Assembly (NCBI GenBank): GCA_019312705.1
Contig: JAFDCW010000150.1
Coordinates: forward strand, 1-10,623
Length of the DNA: 10,623 nt
Source: Deltaproteobacteria bacterium
GTDB taxonomy: Bacteria; Myxococcota; Polyangia; Polyangiales; B10-G4
Reading direction: 5' to 3'
Shown here: positions 1-6,878 of the stretch, one piece after another
Position numbering within the stretch: position 1 is the stretch's first letter
Layout of the letters: each line of letters starts with the position of its first letter
Translations under genes and position numbers: made by a program
Notes under the pieces: model-generated
Databases searched by the model: none
What the model was told of the DNA's origin: nothing
Seen by the model: only the letters and a program-made list of their open reading frames with translations

Positions 1-219
1 CCAGCGGTAGGCAGGCTCGATCCACTCGAGGGCAAAGCCGAGTTCGGTCGCCTTCGCGACGCGACTCCAGACGCCGTCGACGTCTCGCCACTCGTAGCTC
101 CCCGGCGCCAAACCAGAGGCGCGGTCCCAGCGGTTCGTATCGGCTACTAGCGCCCAGACGAGGGCCCGGGGCGCCCGAAACGTTCGGCGACGGATGGCCT
201 CGTAGCGTGCATCGCCCAT
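1..219 (-). CDS. SRPBCC/START-like protein N-terminus, probably DUF5939-type nucleotide cyclase (partial)
   Basis: The first 73 codons of a minus-strand gene that runs off the left edge, read from the ATG at 219 (MGDARYEAIRRRTFRAPRAL...). An in-frame TAG lies five codons upstream, so ATG 219 is the first ATG available. Only a distant purine-rich stretch (AGAGGTGG, 15 nt upstream) could serve as ribosome site. The pattern VWALVADTNRWDRASGLAP (residues 21-39) and the later LEWIEPAYRW resemble the START-like N-terminal part (DUF5939) that precedes class III adenylate/guanylate cyclase domains in myxobacterial proteins. The catalytic domain, if present, is outside the window, so the cyclase call is inference from family resemblance. 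It lies 75 nt downstream of the TPR gene on the same strand and may be co-transcribed with it. It could also be a simple SRPBCC-domain protein. Confidence 0.6.
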   Translation of the reverse strand, partial: MGDARYEAIRRRTFRAPRALVWALVADTNRWDRASGLAPGSYEWRDVDGVWSRVAKATELGFALEWIEPAYRW

Positions 220-294
220 CAGGGCGGCAATCTACCACCTCTGCTTCGCTGGCGGTAAGTACACGGAAGGTTCGGGCGCCGCAAAGGCAGGCGG

Positions 295-1578
295 TCAGAG
301 CGCGAGATGCTCGCGGGCGACGACCAGACCCGGGTCCCGATCGAGGGCGGCACGCCAGGCGCTCTGGGCCCCCTCGCGGTCTCCCTCTCGCTCCCGAAGG
401 AGCGCGAGATTCATGAGGGGATTGGGGTCGGCCTCGTCGATCTGCGCAGCCCGGGCCAGCATCGCTTCGGCCTCGGTAGTCCGGCCAATCTGCATGAGCG
501 CAGCCCCGAGGCCATTGAGCGCCGGGGGCAGCGCCGGGGCGCGGTCGAGAGCTTCGGTGAAGGCGCGGACGCCGAGGGCCGGCTCTCCGTTCATGACGAG
601 GGCGTTGCCGAGCTTGAGCCAGCTCGCCGGGTCCGCGCTCTCGCGGGAAATCGCTTCGCGATAGATTTCGATCCCTTCCTCGACTCGGCCGAGGTCCCGA
701 AGCAGGTCGCCGAGGGCGAGCAGGGGTTCGGCATCGTTCGGGGCGAGCTCAGCGGCGCGGCGAAAGTCTCGCTCGGCATGGGCGAGCTCACCGAGGGCGG
801 CGCGGGCGAGGCCCCGGCCGAGGTGGGCATCGGGATCTCCGGCGGAAATGTCGAGGGCGCCATCGAAGGCGGTGAAGGCCGCACGGAAATCGCCGACGCG
901 GCGTTCGAGGCGGCCCAGGTTGATCCAGGCATCGGGGCTCGCATTCGACAATCGCGTCGCCTCGGTGAGTTCCGCCCGGGCACCCTCGTAGCGCCCGAGC
1001 TCGAGCAGCGCCACGCCGAGGCGGTTGCGCACCACGGACGCATCGGACTCCGCCGCACGGAGGACCTCGAGGTCCAGGAGCGCCGCCGCGTAGTCGCCCT
1101 CATCGAGGGCGATGTCAGCGCGCAGGAGCAGCGCCCGGGAATTGGTCTCATCGGCAGCGAGGGCCGCCGCGACATGGGTCCGGGCCTCATCGAGGTCGGT
1201 GAGGCGCCTAGCTACCTCCGCAGCGAGCACCCGGAGACGAGGGGTCCACCCGGTCTCGTGACGGGAAGCGGTGAGCTCTCCTTCGCAGAAGACCAGGTCG
1301 CCGCGAGACAGATGGGTCAGGGCGAGGGCGTAGTGGCGCAGACCCGAAAGCTCCGTGTCGTCACGGCCGAGCTCCCGGGCGCGTTCGAGGTGGCTGAGGG
1401 CCGTCGAAGCCTGAAGCCGATCGAGCTCCGGGGCCTCGGTCAGGGACGCGTCGAGGCGAACGCGGGCGCCGTCGATGAGCTCCTGGGCCTCCATCGCTCG
1501 ACCCCGGGCAAAAACCACCAAGGCGGCGATGGATAGAACTGACACTCCGAGGGCGATGTAGAGGGGTTTCCGGCGCAT
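295..1578 (-). CDS. Membrane-anchored TPR-repeat protein
   Basis: A 427-residue protein starting at the ATG at 1578 (MRRKPLYIALGVSVLSIAAL). Residues 6-24 form one hydrophobic segment with no convincing cleavage site, so it is probably an N-terminal anchor with the bulk of the protein outside the cytoplasm. From about residue 110 to the C-terminus it is a continuous array of tetratricopeptide repeats, with recurring patterns such as DAWINLGRLERRVGDFRAAF, EPLLALGDLLRDLGRVEEGI and NPLMNLALLREREGDREGAQ. TPR arrays are protein-interaction scaffolds; nothing here identifies the partner. The frame stays open upstream to 1962, but that extension is Arg/Gly/Pro-rich, overlaps the divergent transporter gene and precedes the evident membrane segment, so it was not used. 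No clear Shine-Dalgarno sequence is seen before 1578. The partial cyclase-like gene follows 75 nt downstream. Confidence 0.85.
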   Translation of the reverse strand: MRRKPLYIALGVSVLSIAALVVFARGRAMEAQELIDGARVRLDASLTEAPELDRLQASTALSHLERARELGRDDTELSGLRHYALALTHLSRGDLVFCEGELTASRHETGWTPRLRVLAAEVARRLTDLDEARTHVAAALAADETNSRALLLRADIALDEGDYAAALLDLEVLRAAESDASVVRNRLGVALLELGRYEGARAELTEATRLSNASPDAWINLGRLERRVGDFRAAFTAFDGALDISAGDPDAHLGRGLARAALGELAHAERDFRRAAELAPNDAEPLLALGDLLRDLGRVEEGIEIYREAISRESADPASWLKLGNALVMNGEPALGVRAFTEALDRAPALPPALNGLGAALMQIGRTTEAEAMLARAAQIDEADPNPLMNLALLREREGDREGAQSAWRAALDRDPGLVVAREHLAL

Positions 1579-1674
1579 GGACCGAGAGTTGGTGGGGGGG
1601 GCGCCGGGGGTCAACTTTTCGGCCCTGGGCGGGCCGACGAGCAGGGTACCCGTGGGCCGTGCTACAGGGGCCCG
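1579..1674. promoter_or_regulatory. Divergent intergenic region between TPR gene and importer
   Basis: This 96-bp gap must hold promoters for both divergent genes. It contains an 8-G run (1594-1601), a GGCCC-N5-GGGCC inverted repeat (1621-1635), the palindrome GGGTACCC (1644-1651) and AGGGG (1666-1670), which lies 4 nt before the importer start codon and may act as its ribosome site. No convincing -35/-10 pair was found for either direction. Confidence 0.4.
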
Positions 1675-2565
1675 ATGCGCGACGGTCCGCTGCTCTACGT
1701 GGGGGTGGTGCTGCTCCTCGGGGGTAGCGCCCTCCTGGCGCGCGCGGCCGAGGAGGCCCCGGCACCCCCGGCGGTGGCGGTAGCCATCCCGGGGGCCGCG
1801 CAGGCGCGCATCGTCTCCGCCACCCTCGGGGCCGACGAAATGCTCCTCGCCCTCCTGGGGCCCGAGGCGGATGGGCAGCTGGCGGCGCTCAGTACCTTCG
1901 CCGACGACCCGGCAGCCTCGAATGTGGTGACGGAGGCCCGGACCATCGAAGGACGGGTCCACGGAGACGCCGAGCGTATCCTCGCCCTGGACCCCGACCT
2001 CATCGTCGCCGGCCCCTATACCCGCCCCGAGGCGATGGCCTTGCTCGGCCGAAGTCGGGTGCCGGTGCTCACCATCGCCTCAGCCACGTCGATCCGCGGC
2101 GTCGAAGACAACCTGCGCACCCTCGGCGGCGTGCTCGGCCGGGAAGCCGCGGCAACGGCGGTGATCGCAGTCATGCACGCGACCCTTCAGCGCGTCCGCG
2201 CCGCGACGCTGGACCTAAGGCGGCCCAGAGTGCTGCTCTACAACCGGGGGGGATATACGCCGGGGGCCGGCACGCTCTTCGACGAGCTCCTCGACATCGC
2301 CGGCGCCGACAACGCCGCCCGGGAGCTGGGCATGGAGGGCCACGGAACGATCGGCGACGAGCGCCTCCTAGCCCTCGACCCGGATGTGATCCTCGTCGTC
2401 GAGTACGTCGCCGACGGGCGCGGCCGAGAGGTCGTTCCGCCACCGACCTTCGCCGACGCGCCGGTCTTCGAGAGCCTCTCGGCGGTTCGGAACGGTGCGG
2501 TGCATCGCATCGCTTCCCAGCGCGTTCTGTCGGAGTCCCACCACGTCGCCGACGGCGCCGTCGAG
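1675..2565 (+). CDS. BtuF/FepB-like periplasmic substrate-binding protein lacking its own stop codon
   Basis: The binding component of a FecCD-type ABC importer (cobalamin, haem or siderophore class, PF01497-like). The ATG at 1675 gives a signal peptide (MRDGPLLYVGVVLLLGGSAL) with a probable cleavage after ALLARA. The mature part shows IVSATLGADEMLLALLGPE, then ILALDPDLIVAGPYTRPEAM, an inter-lobe helix and a second lobe with GGYTPGAGTLFDELLDIAGA and LLALDPDVILVV, the usual order in this family. Homology ends at SHHVADGAVE (E297, base 2565), a few residues short of the normal C-terminus. No stop follows: the frame stays open through the permease gene and runs in phase into the ATPase, ending at 4386. 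The end given here marks loss of homology, not a termination codon. Either the 3' end was deleted together with the start of the permease gene, or the assembly is wrong here. Confidence 0.75.
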
Positions 2566-2566
2566 G

Positions 2567-3538
2567 ATGGTCGTGGCAACCACCCTGGGCGGGACGTCCC
2601 TGGGCATCGGCCGGGCGTTCACCATCATCGCCGCTGCCCTCGGCGGTACCGATACGCCGGACATCCCGGCTTGGCAGCGGGCGGTGCTGCTCTCGGTGCG
2701 CCTGCCCCGGGTGGTCCTCGCCGCGACGACCGGCGCGGGCCTCGCGACGGCCGGCGCGGTCATGCAATCACTCTTTCGAAACCCGATGGCCGACCCCGGC
2801 GTCATCGGCGTGTCCTCCGGGGCAGCCCTCGGGGCGGTCCTCGCGCTCTACCTCGGCGTGGCCAGCCTCTCCACATTCGTCGTGCCCTTCGCGGCCTTCG
2901 CCGGGGCCCTCGGTGCCGCCACCCTCGTCTACGCCCTCGCCACGTCCCGGGGCCGCACACCGGTGACGACGCTGCTGCTCGCGGGCATCGCGGTCTCGGG
3001 CATCGCCGGAGCCCTCGTCTCCTTTGTACTCTCCCTCTCCCTCGCCGAGTGGGAGGTGGGGCGCCACATGCTCGGGTGGTTGATGGGCAGCCTCGAAGGC
3101 CGCAGCTGGTCCCACGTCGCGATGGCCGCCCCGGTGGTCCTCGGGGGGTCCCTCTGGCTCGCCACCTACGCCCGGGATCTCGACGCGATCATCACCGGCG
3201 AGGAGAGCGCCCTCGCTGTCGGCATCGACGTGGTGAAGGTGAAGCGCGCACTGATCCTGCTCTCATCCCTGGTGACCGCCGCCACCGTCGCCGTGACGGG
3301 CATCGTCGGCTTCGTCGGCCTGATGGTCCCCCACATGGTGCGCCTCGTCACCGGGCCCCGGCACAGCGTGCTCGTGCCGGCGAGCTTCCTGACCGGCGCC
3401 ATCTTCGTCGTCTGGGCAGACGTCGTCTGCCGGGTCGCGCCGGCCTCGGACCTGCGCCTCGGCGTGGTGACGGCGTTGACCGGCGGTCCGTTTTTCCTCT
3501 GGCTGCTCGTGCGGCACCAGAAGCGGGGGCAGAGTTGA
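2567..3538 (+). CDS. FecCD/BtuC-type ABC importer permease, N-terminally truncated
   Basis: Inner-membrane permease of the importer. Diagnostic family motifs in order are RLPRVVLAATTGAG (residues 45-58), NPMADPGVIGVSSGAALG (from residue 72), the cytoplasmic coupling region GEESALAVGIDVVKVKR, and GFVGLMVPHMVRLVTG followed by DLRLGVVTALTGGPFFLWLL at the C-terminus. The ATG at 2567 gives 323 residues. In this family a long first membrane helix of about 20-25 residues normally precedes the segment that here reads LGGTSLGIGRAFTIIAAALGG. Only MVVATT remains before it. The frame is open back to a GTG at 2495, but that stretch (RCIASLPSAFCRSPTTSPTA) is not a membrane helix and is a shadow of the binding-protein gene. 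GAGG directly abuts the ATG, too close for a normal ribosome site. The protein may be non-functional, or the junction may be mis-assembled. Confidence 0.8.
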   Translation: MVVATTLGGTSLGIGRAFTIIAAALGGTDTPDIPAWQRAVLLSVRLPRVVLAATTGAGLATAGAVMQSLFRNPMADPGVIGVSSGAALGAVLALYLGVASLSTFVVPFAAFAGALGAATLVYALATSRGRTPVTTLLLAGIAVSGIAGALVSFVLSLSLAEWEVGRHMLGWLMGSLEGRSWSHVAMAAPVVLGGSLWLATYARDLDAIITGEESALAVGIDVVKVKRALILLSSLVTAATVAVTGIVGFVGLMVPHMVRLVTGPRHSVLVPASFLTGAIFVVWADVVCRVAPASDLRLGVVTALTGGPFFLWLLVRHQKRGQS

Positions 3539-4386
3539 ACGCCGGGGCCAAGAGCCACGCTGCGATTTCGGCCCGAGACCTGGTCCAGGGCTACGGAGCG
3601 TCGACTCCGGTCCTCGACGGCGTGACGGTCACCGCCGCGGTCGGGGAGTTGGTCGCCCTCGCCGGGCCAAACGGGTCGGGCAAGAGCACATTGCTGAGGA
3701 CGCTCCTTGGTCTGCTGCCCCCGCGCGCCGGTTCGGTCGAACTCTTCGGCGAACCGGTCGAGACATTGTCGCGGGTGCATATCGCCCGACTGGCGGCATT
3801 CGTGCCCCAGGGCTTCGCGACGGACTTCGAGCTGACCGTCCGAGAGTTGGTCGCGATGGGGCGGACGCCCCACCTCGGACGTTTCCGGCCCGCCGGCGAC
3901 GCAGACCGGAGCGCCGTCGCCGACGCCCTCCGGGATACGGGCCTCGAGGCCCTCGCCGACCGCCCCTTCCCGGAACTCTCCGGCGGCGAACGACAGCGCG
4001 TGGTGCTCGCCCGGGCCTTCGCCCAGGGCTCCCGGCTCCTGGTCCTCGACGAGCCCACCGCCAGCCTCGACCTCGCCCACGCCTACCGCTTGATGCACCT
4101 GGTGCGCGAGCGCGTAGACGCCGGCGGCGCTGCCGTCGTGGCGCTGCACGACCTTCCCCTCGCGGCGCGCTTCGCTGACCGCCTGGTGCTCCTATCCGAC
4201 GGGAAGGTGCGCGCCGACGGGCCCGTCGAGGAGGTTCTGACCCCAGCCGCGCTCCGAGACGTATTTGGGGTCGATGGCGCCGTCTTGACCGACGGCGACG
4301 AGATCGCATTGTCCATCCATGGCCCCGCGGAGGGGTTAGAGGACGAGCAAGAAGAACAGGAAGAACGGCAGAAGGGCCCCAAGTGA
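3535..4386 (+). CDS. FecE/BtuD-type ABC importer ATPase
   Basis: A 283-residue cytoplasmic ATPase that would power the importer. The start is TTG at 3535, overlapping the permease TGA as TTGA, with a G-rich stretch (GCGGGGG) just upstream. It is the only sensible start before the domain begins at ISARDLVQGYG. All nucleotide-binding motifs are present: Walker A GPNGSGKST (44-52), Q-loop Gln92 in FVPQ, signature LSGGE (148-152), Walker B LLVLDEP (168-174) and H-loop His205 in ALHD. VRELVAMGRTPH after the Q-loop is typical of the siderophore/haem/B12 importer subgroup. The C-terminus carries a Glu/Gln-rich charged tail (EDEQEEQEERQK) whose purine-rich DNA also supplies the ribosome site of the next gene. 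The substrate cannot be told from the ATPase. Confidence 0.93.
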   Translation: MNAGAKSHAAISARDLVQGYGASTPVLDGVTVTAAVGELVALAGPNGSGKSTLLRTLLGLLPPRAGSVELFGEPVETLSRVHIARLAAFVPQGFATDFELTVRELVAMGRTPHLGRFRPAGDADRSAVADALRDTGLEALADRPFPELSGGERQRVVLARAFAQGSRLLVLDEPTASLDLAHAYRLMHLVRERVDAGGAAVVALHDLPLAARFADRLVLLSDGKVRADGPVEEVLTPAALRDVFGVDGAVLTDGDEIALSIHGPAEGLEDEQEEQEERQKGPK

Positions 4387-5468
4387 AGTCACCGTCGATA
4401 ACGTTCCTACCGCTGATTGCCCTGACGCTCCTGGCAGCGGCCAGCTGCAGCGGGGAAGCATCACCCAGCGACGCGGGCGACGGCGTCGACGCGACGGTGC
4501 TCGACAGTGGGCCCGCGGATGTCGGCTCCCCCCGAGACGGCGGCCGAGCCGGCCAAGACACCGGAGCCGGCGACGCGAGCCTCGGCCTCGGGCCGCCCTA
4601 CCCCATCGTCCTGGCCCACGGCTTCTTCGGTTTCGAGGACTTCGCCGGAGTGGGCTTCATTACGTATTTTCATGGAGTGAAAGACGCCCTCGGCATCGAC
4701 GGGGAGGCCCTGGTCTTCACCCCCGAGGTCGATCCTTTCAATACCTCGGAGGTCCGCGGCGCCGAGCTCATCGAGCGCATCGAAGCCATCCTGGCCATGA
4801 CCGGCCACGCGAAGGTCAACATCATCGGCCACTCCCAGGGCGGCCTCGACGCTCGGGTGGTGGCCCACGACCGCCCCGACCTCGTCGCCTCCATCACCAC
4901 CGTCGCGACCCCCCACCGCGGGTCCCGCATCTCCGACGTCATCCTGGGCCTGGTCTCCGACGACCGCCTGCGCAACCTCGTCGACGAGCTCGCCCGGGCC
5001 ATCGGCGCGCCCCTCTTCAACGAAGTCGGCGAGGCAACCAGCGTCGTCGCCAGCCTCGGCCAGTTCTCGACCGAGGGCGCCGCCGTCTTCAATACGAACT
5101 ATACCGACCGCATCGACGTCGCCTATTACTCGCTCACGGGCGTCAGCGATTGGGCCTGGGGCAGCGCCTGCAGGACGGCCGCCGCCCCGCCCTGGCTCGA
5201 CCGCTACGCCGACGATCGCGACCCCGTCGACGTTCTGCTCTCCGTATCCGAAGCCATCCTCGACGGCGGCCTGCTCGATACCTTCCCGAACGATGGCCTG
5301 GTCCGCGTCGTCGACGCCCGCTGGGGCCGCTTCCTCGGCTGCGTCCCCGCGGACCACCTCGACGAAGTCGGCCAACTCCTCGGCGACTCCCCAGGCCGAG
5401 GAAACGACTTCGACCACCGCCAGCTCTACATCGACATCGTCCGCTTCCTACGCACCGAAGGCCACTGA
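4383..5468 (+). CDS. Secreted lipase lipoprotein (family I-like alpha/beta hydrolase)
   Basis: A 361-residue predicted triacylglycerol lipase. It starts at GTG 4383, overlapping the ATPase stop as GTGA, with GAAGGG (4371-4376) 6 nt upstream. The signal peptide MKSPSITFLPLIALTLLAAA ends in a lipobox-like AASC (Cys22), followed by an Asp/Gly-rich linker to about residue 66. The catalytic domain resembles Pseudomonas/Burkholderia family I lipases: YPIVLAHGFFGF (oxyanion region, 73-84), FNTSEVRGAELIERIEAIL (119-137), nucleophile Ser151 in GHSQGG, TTVATPHRGS (172-181), probable acid Asp304 in PNDGLV and probable base His325 in DHLDEV. Cys263 and Cys320 could form the disulfide seen in that family. 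No lipase foldase (Lif) gene is visible nearby. The overlap implies translation coupled to the importer operon, an unusual partnership. Substrate and exact localisation are inferred. Confidence 0.88.
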   Translation: MKSPSITFLPLIALTLLAAASCSGEASPSDAGDGVDATVLDSGPADVGSPRDGGRAGQDTGAGDASLGLGPPYPIVLAHGFFGFEDFAGVGFITYFHGVKDALGIDGEALVFTPEVDPFNTSEVRGAELIERIEAILAMTGHAKVNIIGHSQGGLDARVVAHDRPDLVASITTVATPHRGSRISDVILGLVSDDRLRNLVDELARAIGAPLFNEVGEATSVVASLGQFSTEGAAVFNTNYTDRIDVAYYSLTGVSDWAWGSACRTAAAPPWLDRYADDRDPVDVLLSVSEAILDGGLLDTFPNDGLVRVVDARWGRFLGCVPADHLDEVGQLLGDSPGRGNDFDHRQLYIDIVRFLRTEGH

Positions 5469-5590
5469 CGGGGACGCTAGGTTTACTTGTTTACGGGTGT
5501 GGCGGGCACCTCGCGGCCCCGGCCTCGAAAAGTGCAAAAAGCGACATGAGGCGCTGAAGGTTTGGCTCGGGCCGGGCACTCACTCACCAA

Positions 5591-6265
5591 ATGCCTGTTC
5601 CGAACGAGCAAACGAGCTGCGAGGAGTTCCAAGTAGCCCTCGAAAGAGAGGCGGCAGGGGTCCTTTCTAACCAAGAGAGGAACGAACTCGCCGAACACGT
5701 GAGCGCATGCGCGGAGTGCCAACGCATGCGCCAGCTCATCGACTCGCTGCGCACCATGCCGCTCCCGGCGAGGTCCGGAGGAGCGATGAAGGTCGTGCGC
5801 GCGCATACGGCTCGACGCCGACGCCGACTCTGGCTGATGGCGGCCTATCTCACGGCCGGCTGCGTCAGCCAGTTTGTATTCTTCGGTCCCAAGTTGGGTG
5901 CCTTCATGGTCGCGCTGAGCCTGGGCGCGATGACCCTCGAGTTCGTCATGAAGCGCAAGTTCGACAAGCGCGCGGCAGGTCTCGCCCAAGGAAAGGGCGA
6001 CCTCTTCGAGACGCTCGGCGAGGAGATGACCAAACAGATCGAGGTGCTCGAGCAGAAGTTCAACTGGCTCGTCGTCATCGTCGTAATGGCAGCAAGCGCC
6101 CAGTCCCTGTGGCAGGGCCACGCCACCAGTGGGTGGTACGGAATTGGACTGGGCATCTTCATGGCTGCCGGCCTGACCTACGCCCATAGCGTTCACCTCC
6201 CGCGCCTTCGCCGGGAGCTCGCCGAACTCTCCATCGACAGCGCGAACGAGGGCGTCGATGGATGA
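5591..6265 (+). CDS. Zinc-finger anti-sigma factor with about four membrane segments
   Basis: A 224-residue protein. The N-terminal region carries a ZAS-type zinc-binding motif: Cys10 in TSCEEFQ, then His36-x3-Cys40-x2-Cys43 in EHVSACAEC, the signature of anti-sigma factors that hold ECF sigma factors at the membrane. A basic RRRRR stretch precedes two hydrophobic segments (about residues 79-97 and 102-118). A charged loop of about 40 residues follows (MKRKFDKRAAGLAQ...), then two more hydrophobic segments (WLVVIVVMAASAQSL and IGLGIFMAAGLTYA). It overlaps the sigma gene by 8 nt, which supports a sigma/anti-sigma pair. Many ZAS proteins have one membrane helix, so four is less usual. No clear ribosome site or promoter was recognised in the 122-bp upstream gap; the AT-richest spot there carries a GTTTAC direct repeat (5481-5494). 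Confidence 0.85.
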   Translation: MPVPNEQTSCEEFQVALEREAAGVLSNQERNELAEHVSACAECQRMRQLIDSLRTMPLPARSGGAMKVVRAHTARRRRRLWLMAAYLTAGCVSQFVFFGPKLGAFMVALSLGAMTLEFVMKRKFDKRAAGLAQGKGDLFETLGEEMTKQIEVLEQKFNWLVVIVVMAASAQSLWQGHATSGWYGIGLGIFMAAGLTYAHSVHLPRLRRELAELSIDSANEGVDG

Positions 6266-6797
6266 GCCGAAGGAGCGCGCGCTCGTCGAGCGGATCCACC
6301 AGAGCCGGGGGGCCACCCGCGAAGAGGCGTTGGGTGAGCTGCTAGAGGCCCTCGAGCCGAATGTCCGTGGGCTCTGCTTTCGTTTGACGGCTAGCCACGC
6401 GGACGCTGAGGATGCGACTCAGGATACGCTCCTGGGCATCTACCGCGGCATGGCGCACTTCCGAGGGGAGAGCCGCGTCTCGACGTGGGCGTACCGAATT
6501 GCCGTGCGCTCCGCGACGAAGGTGCGCGCCCGCCAGCGGAAACACGCCGCTACCGACGAACCGGTCGAGGATTTGGCGGGCGCACCGGCACCGGAGGTGT
6601 TCGAGAGGGACCTGCGCCGCGCCCTCGCGAGCCTCTCGGTCACCCACGCGACGGTCCTCGGTCTCTTCGCCCTCGATGGAATGAGTCACCAGGAGATCGC
6701 GGAGGTCTTGAACGTGCCCGAGGGGACCATCTGGTCACGGCTGCACACCGCACGACGAAAGTTGGCCCTGGCCATCGACGGCGACTCCGGGGGCTAG
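6258..6797 (+). CDS. ECF (extracytoplasmic function) RNA polymerase sigma factor
   Basis: A 179-residue sigma factor with only regions 2 and 4, as in group 4 (ECF) sigmas. The sigma2 region spans about residues 28-95, with core-binding helix HADAEDATQDTLLGIYRG (47-64) and -10 recognition segment FRGESRVSTWAYRIA (68-82). The sigma4 region spans about 118-172: LASLSVTHATVLGLFALDGM followed by helix-turn-helix SHQEIAEVLNVPEGTIWSRL (143-162). The ATG at 6258 has GAGGG (6248-6252) 5 nt upstream, inside the end of the anti-sigma gene, so translation is probably coupled. Activity is presumably controlled by the anti-sigma factor encoded just upstream. Target promoters cannot be told from this window; no clear GGAAC-type autoregulatory promoter was seen before 5591. 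Confidence 0.93.
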   Translation: MDEPKERALVERIHQSRGATREEALGELLEALEPNVRGLCFRLTASHADAEDATQDTLLGIYRGMAHFRGESRVSTWAYRIAVRSATKVRARQRKHAATDEPVEDLAGAPAPEVFERDLRRALASLSVTHATVLGLFALDGMSHQEIAEVLNVPEGTIWSRLHTARRKLALAIDGDSGG

Positions 6798-6805
6798 GAG
6801 CCGCC

Positions 6806-6822
6806 CACCTGCCGACGAGGTG
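6806..6822. terminator. Weak hairpin between convergent genes
   Basis: CACCT (6806-6810) and AGGTG (6818-6822) form a 5-bp stem with a 7-nt loop, 8 bp after the sigma factor stop and in the 81-bp gap between convergent genes. No T-run follows in either direction. Next to it CCGCCTAGG occurs twice (6823-6831 and 6834-6842). A terminator role is only plausible by position. Confidence 0.25.
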
Positions 6823-6878
6823 CCGCCTAGGTCCCGCCTAGGCCCCGCTGATTCATGGTCGCCGAGGGCAGGCGTGCC

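Noticed and set aside
307..1536. Plus-strand open frame of 409 codons opposite the TPR gene
   Set aside because: It is antisense to clear TPR repeats, has no recognisable domain or membrane logic, and reflects GC-rich third-position bias.
1579..1962. N-terminal extension of the TPR protein
   Set aside because: The extension is Arg/Gly/Pro-rich, overlaps the signal peptide region of the divergent importer gene and would bury the evident membrane anchor.
2495..2566. GTG start for the permease at 2495
   Set aside because: The added residues are the binding-protein coding sequence read in another frame and do not supply the missing membrane helix.
1675..4386. A single 903-residue binding protein-ATPase fusion protein
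   Set aside because: The middle third is a frame shadow of the permease (Arg/Gly/His-rich) and has no domain. The ATPase has its own TTG start overlapping the permease stop.
4461..5417. Minus-strand frame of 318 codons opposite the lipase
   Set aside because: The lipase has catalytic motifs, a signal peptide and a lipobox; the antisense frame has none.
5469..5590. Promoter or terminator between lipase and anti-sigma genes
   Set aside because: Only a GTTTAC direct repeat and scattered short A-runs are visible; no convincing -35/-10 pair, ECF-type promoter or stem with U-run was found.
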